Below, piece by piece: positions 59,404 to 64,000 of a DNA stretch of 64,000 bases. The notes below the pieces were generated by a model that saw only the letters and a list, made by a program, of their open reading frames with translations, made no database searches and had not been told where the DNA came from. The stretch comes from Candidatus Altimarinota bacterium. Its GTDB lineage: Bacteria; Patescibacteriota; Gracilibacteria; UBA4473. The stretch spans positions 1 to 64,000 of the forward strand of contig JAIPIF010000006.1 in NCBI GenBank assembly GCA_021734785.1, written 5' to 3'. Each line of letters starts with the position of its first letter. The first letter of the stretch is position 1. The translations under genes and the position numbers were made by a program.

Positions 59404-60269
59404 TCATCAAATCCTCAAAGCACAGGCGAAGGAAGTTCCGGTATCTGGCGAACTATATCCTTTCCGACAAAGGAAGATCCGATGAAAATGAAACCTTCAC
59501 GATCTACCACAATCTATACAAATCCGATTTGAATGGAGTCGTCCAGCAGTTTGAGGAAAACGATCAGTATCGAAGGAAACGAAAAAACGGTGTGGTTTTG
59601 TTTCACGAAATTCTGAGCTTTTCAAAGGAAAACAAACAGCATCTCCGTTTAGAAACCCTGGAAGACATTGCCCACAAGTTAATCGAATTGCGAGGAAAAG
59701 ATGCCCTGTGCCTGGTAAAGCCGCATATCCACAATGAAAACGTACATATGCACTTCATGTTTTCTGCCAATGAGTTTCATTCGTCGAAAGGCCTTCGTCT
59801 TGGCAACAAAGAGTTCCGGCAAATCAGAATGGATATGGAGCAGTACCAAAACGATCATTACCCGGAACTCTCTCAATCCATTGTGTATTTGAACCGGTGG
59901 CAAAAGAACCGCCTCCTGGAGGTGGATCAGGCAAAGGTTTCCGACAAGGAATACCAGGTCAAAAAGAGAACCGGAAAGCCTTCTCAAAAGGAAGTGGTCA
60001 GCCAAAAACTTCAGGATTGTTATCTGGATTCCACAAGCCGTGATGACTTTTTCCGTCGCATCCTGGAAGCCGGATTTGAACTCTACACCTACCGAAACAA
60101 AGTGAATGGAATCCTTTTCAAGGGAAGGAAGTTCCGGTTTCGGACGCTCAATATCACCGATAACCAAATGGCCCTGCTTGAGAAAAATGCTCCACGCATT
60201 GAAGAACTTAAAAAGATCATGAAGCAAAAGAAAGAGGGAAAGGACAAAGTGCAGGGATTAGACCGATAA
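59400..60269 (+). CDS. mobA: Relaxase (MobA/MOBP-type)
   Basis: 289 residues. Metal-binding His motif HIHNENVHMH at residues 109-118; candidate nicking Tyr in FRYLANYIL (Tyr15 or Tyr19). The C-terminal third is basic and may bind DNA; there is no helicase domain. It nicks oriT and pilots the strand into the recipient. Overlaps mobC by four bases and precedes the coupling-protein gene by 26 bases. Confidence 0.9.
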   Translation: MIIKSSKHRRRKFRYLANYILSDKGRSDENETFTIYHNLYKSDLNGVVQQFEENDQYRRKRKNGVVLFHEILSFSKENKQHLRLETLEDIAHKLIELRGKDALCLVKPHIHNENVHMHFMFSANEFHSSKGLRLGNKEFRQIRMDMEQYQNDHYPELSQSIVYLNRWQKNRLLEVDQAKVSDKEYQVKKRTGKPSQKEVVSQKLQDCYLDSTSRDDFFRRILEAGFELYTYRNKVNGILFKGRKFRFRTLNITDNQMALLEKNAPRIEELKKIMKQKKEGKDKVQGLDR

Positions 60270-60295
60270 TTTTTAAACCTTAAAAATGAAAAACA

Positions 60296-61675
60296 ATGCT
60301 CTACAGACTTATAAAATGGCTTTTCTCATTGTCCGGCAATCGGACCATGTACGGATCATCCCGTTTTTTGACAGGGTTCAAAAAATGGCTCCTGCTAAAC
60401 CGGTGGTTTCACCGGGGATTCGTCATAAATGGCAAAAGCCGGATTTCCCTGAATAAAAGTTATAGTCACATATGCGTTATTGCGCCTACGGGCACCGGCA
60501 AAACTACCAGAGTCGTACTTCCAAACGTTTTAAACCTGGAAGACACAAGTGCAATAATCACTGACCCTTCCGGGGAAATCTACAATCTCAGCAAAGGGTA
60601 TCTCCGGTCCAAAGGATATGCTGTAAAACTCCTGAATCTGAATGATGCTTCCGGTTCTCTCAAGTACAATCCACTCTTTCGCTGCAATACGCATACGGAA
60701 ATCCAGAAGCTGGCGACAATCCTTGTGGATACGGCTTACCAGGAAAGCAAGGGAGAAGCTTTTTGGGATGAATCGGCCAAAGGGATCATTGGCATACTGC
60801 TCCGGGCTGTGAAACAATTCCCAGGACATCGTCAGAACCTGGGGGAACTCTATCGCCTGCTGAACATGTTCGGGCATAAACAGGAGGAAATAAACCGGAT
60901 CATGGCAGAAAAACTGGATGACAGAAGTTTTGAAGAATTCAAAGCTTTTCTGAGCCAGGATGACAAAGTGATGAATTCAATCCTTTCTACGGCTAAAACC
61001 GCTCTGAATAAATTTTCCGATCCAAACCTGGATGAAATTACCTGTGAAGAAACCTTGCTCTTTGAATCAATCCGCGAAAGGAAAACTGCAATTTTCATTG
61101 TGGTCCCGGAACACGAAGTAGAATATTTCAGTTTCATCCTGACCATCCTTTACACCCAGGTTTTCTCCTTTTGTATGGATACGCCACTTCCTGGTCGATC
61201 CTATTTGCCGGTTTTATTTCTTCTTGATGAGTTTGGCAACAGTGGCAAGCTTCCTGGGTTTAGCACAATGATTACAACGCTCAGAAAACGAAAGGCCGGT
61301 GTATTGGTGGTTCTCCAGGACTACGAACAGCTTGTAAATGTGTATGGGAAAGCCAATGCCAGCACCATTTACAACGGAGGCTTCTCTTCCAAGCTCTTCA
61401 TGCCTGGTATGTCGCACCAGCTTTGTGAAGAAGTTTCCCGGATGCTTGGAAAGCGCACTCTTTCCTTCCGGGAGGCTGGATACCGGGATGCAAGATCGGG
61501 TTTCATTCCCTCAAGAGAATCCGAGTTGGGAAGGGAGTTGCTTACGCCTGATGAAATCAGAACGCTCAGGATCAACCGGGCAATATTCATTCATGGCAAT
61601 CAATTTCCGGTGATGCTCAGAACCCTTCCCTGGTACAAAAACAGGAAACTGAAACGTCGAACCAAAATCCGTTAA
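60296..61675 (+). CDS. Type IV coupling protein (VirD4/TraG-like)
   Basis: 459 residues, short for the family because the N-terminal membrane helices are nearly absent. Walker A APTGTGKTT at residues 63-71, ITDPSGEIYNLS, Walker B VLFLLDEFG near 305, and VVLQDYEQL in the sensor region. It links the relaxosome to a secretion channel, probably one supplied by another element. The next small membrane gene may provide the missing anchor. Confidence 0.9.
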   Translation: MLYRLIKWLFSLSGNRTMYGSSRFLTGFKKWLLLNRWFHRGFVINGKSRISLNKSYSHICVIAPTGTGKTTRVVLPNVLNLEDTSAIITDPSGEIYNLSKGYLRSKGYAVKLLNLNDASGSLKYNPLFRCNTHTEIQKLATILVDTAYQESKGEAFWDESAKGIIGILLRAVKQFPGHRQNLGELYRLLNMFGHKQEEINRIMAEKLDDRSFEEFKAFLSQDDKVMNSILSTAKTALNKFSDPNLDEITCEETLLFESIRERKTAIFIVVPEHEVEYFSFILTILYTQVFSFCMDTPLPGRSYLPVLFLLDEFGNSGKLPGFSTMITTLRKRKAGVLVVLQDYEQLVNVYGKANASTIYNGGFSSKLFMPGMSHQLCEEVSRMLGKRTLSFREAGYRDARSGFIPSRESELGRELLTPDEIRTLRINRAIFIHGNQFPVMLRTLPWYKNRKLKRRTKIR

Positions 61676-61678
61676 GTT

Positions 61679-61954
61679 ATGAAAACGATCATTGCTCTCA
61701 TACTGCTTTATTTGTTTTATCGAATGATCTTCCGGTGGCTTTTTGGACAAAGAGGATCTGGAAAAATGTCTGGGTTAATTCAGGAAGTGTTTTCTGGAAT
61801 ACTTTCACTTCTAAAGGGATTGGTGAAAGGAGTCTTCCAACTTCTCAAATGGATCATTCAACAAACCGGATTGCTTCTTTTGTGGATAATTCAAACATCC
61901 TTAAAACTACTCCGGGGGCTTTTCCGCTTCCTGATCTACGATCCAAACCGGTAG
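61679..61954 (+). CDS. Small membrane protein behind the coupling protein gene
   Basis: 91 residues; N-terminal helix (MKTIIALILLYLFYRMIFRW) and a C-terminal run of hydrophobic/amphipathic segments (LLKWIIQQTGLLLLWIIQTS). Starts three bases after the coupling-protein stop. Possible membrane partner for the short coupling protein; no family recognised. Confidence 0.6.
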   Translation: MKTIIALILLYLFYRMIFRWLFGQRGSGKMSGLIQEVFSGILSLLKGLVKGVFQLLKWIIQQTGLLLLWIIQTSLKLLRGLFRFLIYDPNR

Positions 61955-61970
61955 GTTTGCCCAGGGGTTC

Positions 61971-61994
61971 TCAAAGGGGATTTTCCCCCTTTGA
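61971..61994. repeat. Hairpin TCAAAGGGG/CCCCTTTGA
   Basis: Nine-pair stem around an ATTTTC loop, directly after the last mobility gene; no T-run follows, so it may be a processing or oriT element rather than a terminator. Confidence 0.5.
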
Positions 61995-61995
61995 C

Positions 61996-62048
61996 AAGTC
62001 GCATTTGTATCCGGGCTTACGATAGTTTACCGGTACAAATGCGTACTT
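61996..62048. repeat. Long inverted repeat, oriT candidate
   Basis: AAGTCGCATTTGTATCCGG (61996-62014) and CCGGTACAAATGCGTACTT (62030-62048) are inverted repeats of 18 paired bases with one bulge and one mismatch region. It lies at the end of the mobility gene cluster. Confidence 0.6.
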
Positions 62049-62053
62049 GCCCG

Positions 62054-62105
62054 GCAAAATTACGAAGTTTTTTTGCTGGTGCAAAGATTACGCAGTTTTC
62101 TTTGC
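62054..62105. repeat. Imperfect direct repeat of ~24 bases
   Basis: GCAAAATTACGAAGTTTTTTTGC (62054-62076) and GCAAAGATTACGCAGTTTTC-TTTGC (62081-62105). Together with the neighbouring inverted repeats it suggests a binding region. Confidence 0.55.
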
Positions 62106-62308
62106 ATTCCTGAGCAGGGCGAAGGAAAAATCTGATTAATGCGAAGCATTAACAACCCTGTTTTGTTGTAGACAAAATCCCAGGCAGGGAGGAACAATAG
62201 AATCTAGCTTAAATCAAATCCGTAAGCCACCCAAACAGGATTTTGAAAAGATTTCCAAAAGGAAACGGAATAAATAGGAAGTGGAGAAATTGCATAGGTT
62301 GATGTGGG

Positions 62309-62358
62309 ATTTCAAAAAGTTGTTGTCGGAAATTACGGAGACAATATCTTTTTGAAAT
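62309..62358. repeat. Inverted repeat ATTTCAAAAAG/CTTTTTGAAAT
   Basis: Eleven-base perfect arms at 62309-62319 and 62348-62358, with TTGTC/GACAA inside. The rest of 61,955-62,481 (527 bases) has no gene that I can support. Confidence 0.6.
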
Positions 62359-62481
62359 TTGCCTGCAGGGATGGCAAAAATCAACTTGTGCAAATTCGGA
62401 ATGAACGGTTTATGCCGTAGTCTTTTGGAAACCCAGCGGGCTTGTCTTTTGAAAATCGGGTAATTTTGCTTTCGGTTTTGA

Positions 62482-63057
62482 TTATTTCTCAGAATTAAAA
62501 CTTTCTAATGCATTAAGTACTAACTTGGATTTTATAATGGTATCATCAAAGCCTTTAGAATTTACGGTTTCCAAATATTCCTCTGCATACCTTTTCCAGT
62601 TTTCATCTTTTTTACTCCAATCTTTTAAAATAATAGTAACAACCTTTTCAATGAGTGATTTAACTAGTTTTTCGTCAATAGATAAGTGGTCAATAGAAAA
62701 TTTCAGTAAAGATAAGTGCTCCCAGTAATTGATCGCTTGAGAAGCATAAAAAACCAATTCCTTTATTGCTGATATTTTAAATTTTTCAAAATAACCGTTT
62801 ATAAATTCAAGCCATTGTCCTTGAATAAAATCATCCTGAAAGCTGTATTCACAATCCTGGTAGGTATCTAGAATATATTTTACAAAAAGATCAAAATTTT
62901 CCTTTTCATCTAAAGTGTAGAATGTATTAATTTTTTCAAAAAAAATAAATAATTCATAAGTAACCTTGTATCCGTCTGGTTCAGTTTCATTAAACACTCT
63001 ATCTATAGAAATCTCATAGTTTCTTGCTATAAATTCGCTTTTTTCGTTTTGGCTCAT
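62482..63057 (-). CDS. Hypothetical protein next to the restriction gene
   Basis: 191 residues, acidic and helical, no family recognised (MSQNEKSEFIARNYEISIDR; FDLFVKYILDTYQDCEYSFQ). It lies 42 bases downstream of the hsdR end on the same strand and may be part of the same defence unit, or an orphan helper. AT-rich. Confidence 0.55.
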   Translation of the reverse strand: MSQNEKSEFIARNYEISIDRVFNETEPDGYKVTYELFIFFEKINTFYTLDEKENFDLFVKYILDTYQDCEYSFQDDFIQGQWLEFINGYFEKFKISAIKELVFYASQAINYWEHLSLLKFSIDHLSIDEKLVKSLIEKVVTIILKDWSKKDENWKRYAEEYLETVNSKGFDDTIIKSKLVLNALESFNSEK

Positions 63058-63099
63058 ATGTTAATCTTTTAGTTTTCAAAACTTGAAGTGATTGAGTTG

Positions 63100-64000
63100 T
63101 TATTTGATAACCCCGTTTACTTTCCCACTCCACTCATCAGCCAACAACTTCGCCTGTTTCAAAATATTCTCAGTTGCTAATTTTTGCATATCAGGCGGAT
63201 AACCGTACTTCCTCAATGTCCTCTTCACAATGCTTCTCAATTTTGCCTGCACACTTTCTTTGATAGTCCAATCAATGGAAGTGTTGGCCCGGACTTTTTC
63301 GACAAGTACATGGGCCAGTTCTTTAAGAATGTCGTCTCCCATTACATCTCTTGCACTCTCATTGTTTGCCAAAGCATCATAAAAAGCTACTTCATAATCG
63401 GAAAGGCCCAAATCTTTAGCCCTGTCATCATCCTTTTTGATTTCCTTTGCAAGATTTATCAACTCTTCAATGACCTGGGAGGCTGTAAGTAAATTATTCT
63501 GGTATCGCTTAATGGCATTTTCAAGCATTTCAGACAGCTTCCGGCTTTGAATGTAGTTCCGCTTCATCCTTCCTTTGATCTCATCATTGAGAAGTTTTTT
63601 GAGAAGTTCCAGGGCAATGTTCTTTCTTTTCATTCCCCGGATTTCTTCCATAAATTCATCGGAAAGAATGGAAATGTCTGGTTTTTTTATTCCTGCCGCA
63701 TCAAAAATATCAACTACTTCTTCTGCAATTACTGCCCGATCCACAATGTTCCGAATTGCCGATTCAATTTCTTCGTCACTTTTTCCGCTTCCGGTGGGTT
63801 CAAATTTCGTCAGCCGGGCTTTGATCGTCTGGAAAAATCCTACATCATCTTTGATTTCCATGGCCCTGAGGTGCGGAATAGACAAAGCAAAGGCCTTTGA
63901 AAGCAAACTCACTTGTTTCGTGAACCTGTTCTTTCCATCTTCAAGGCTTAATATATGTTCCTGAGCTTCTAATATGATAGTCAATTTTTCCCGTGTATCT
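63100..64000 (-). CDS. hsdR: Type I restriction enzyme R subunit, C-terminal part
   Basis: The frame is open to the window end; about 300 C-terminal residues are visible and the N-terminus is cut off. The sequence (SIPHLRAMEIKDDVGFFQ, IVDRAVIAEEVVDIFDAAGI, ALELLKKLLNDEIKGRMKRN, DYEVAFYDALANNESARDVM, RTLRKYGYPPDMQKLATENI) is the helical C-terminal domain of HsdR, which contacts the methylase core. The helicase and nuclease parts and hsdM/hsdS should lie to the right. Defence cargo of the element. Confidence 0.85.
   Translation of the reverse strand, partial: DTREKLTIILEAQEHILSLEDGKNRFTKQVSLLSKAFALSIPHLRAMEIKDDVGFFQTIKARLTKFEPTGSGKSDEEIESAIRNIVDRAVIAEEVVDIFDAAGIKKPDISILSDEFMEEIRGMKRKNIALELLKKLLNDEIKGRMKRNYIQSRKLSEMLENAIKRYQNNLLTASQVIEELINLAKEIKKDDDRAKDLGLSDYEVAFYDALANNESARDVMGDDILKELAHVLVEKVRANTSIDWTIKESVQAKLRSIVKRTLRKYGYPPDMQKLATENILKQAKLLADEWSGKVNGVIK

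Larger units (their letters stand above)
50347..64000. mobile_element. Bacteroidetes-type mobilizable element in tRNA-Pro, right end outside window
   Basis: Left end at the tRNA-Pro fragment; integrase, cargo, excisionase-like protein, MobC-like protein, relaxase and coupling protein follow; then restriction genes. No type IV secretion channel genes are seen in the window, so it is mobilizable rather than self-transferring unless these lie beyond 64,000. Confidence 0.7.

Overview
The first ~48.3 kb read as one contiguous bacterial chromosome: moderate GC, very short spacers, many start/stop overlaps, standard stop codons (TGA ends many genes, so this is not the TGA=Gly code of Gracilibacteria) and several promoters sitting only 7-9 bases before the start codon. 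Several proteins are of types I associate with Patescibacteria/CPR, perhaps Peregrinibacteria: a membrane-anchored baseplate-J-like protein, a Gmad2-tailed sugar dehydrogenase, DUF3298 and Kazal-type secreted proteins with recurring Cys-rich modules, and a small VKOR. The lineage is an inference, not a proof.

Layout of the chromosome part: a lipoprotein fragment; tRNA-Ser; a solitary rpoB; tRNA-Gly; a CorA transporter; a baseplate-J-like protein; a GIY-YIG nuclease next to tRNA-Gln; YceI, VKOR, App1-like phosphatase, lipid kinase and alanine racemase; a block of secreted and redox proteins on the minus strand (acidic protein, cupredoxin, DoxX, malate:quinone oxidoreductase, sugar dehydrogenase); RNase HII, ZIP transporter, NAD(P)H-hydrate dehydratase, tRNA-Glu; a trehalose pair (PGM-like/OtsB fusion plus GH65) that together equal one split mycobacterial OtsB1; small genes behind a CIRCE element; class Ia ribonucleotide reductase; a CsoR/CstR-like regulator with an RND pump; a possible large structured RNA; photolyase; and a second, copper/silver-type RND (CusA) island with small accessory proteins and a DUF318 permease. 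Class Ia NrdAB, Mqo and the cupredoxin imply contact with oxygen and a quinone pool.

The most unusual feature of this part is the surroundings of the tRNA genes. The Ser, Gly and Gln tRNAs are followed by one to three degenerate copies of their own 3' tails (T-arm, acceptor strand, CCA), split inside the T-loop by small palindromic insertions. The tRNA-Gln 5' part is also duplicated, with its anticodon arm replaced, and its copy provides a -35 box in front of the GIY-YIG gene. This looks like a system of tRNA-derived repeats and cassettes.

At ~48.37 kb a 45-base 3' half of an initiator tRNA marks a change in character. The next 1.9 kb are AT-rich (zeta-toxin-like kinase, two small unknown genes). 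From 50,347 to the window end lies a Bacteroidetes-type mobilizable element: tRNA-Pro(GGG) 3' fragment (att site), tyrosine integrase, a TPR/membrane protein, a coiled-coil/membrane/lipoprotein trio, excisionase-like protein, DUF2958 protein, MobC-like protein, relaxase, VirD4-type coupling protein, a repeat-rich non-coding stretch and the start of a type I restriction locus (HsdR). Either a Bacteroidetes element entered a very different host or the contig is a metagenomic chimera joined near 48.4-49.3 kb; reads spanning the join would decide.
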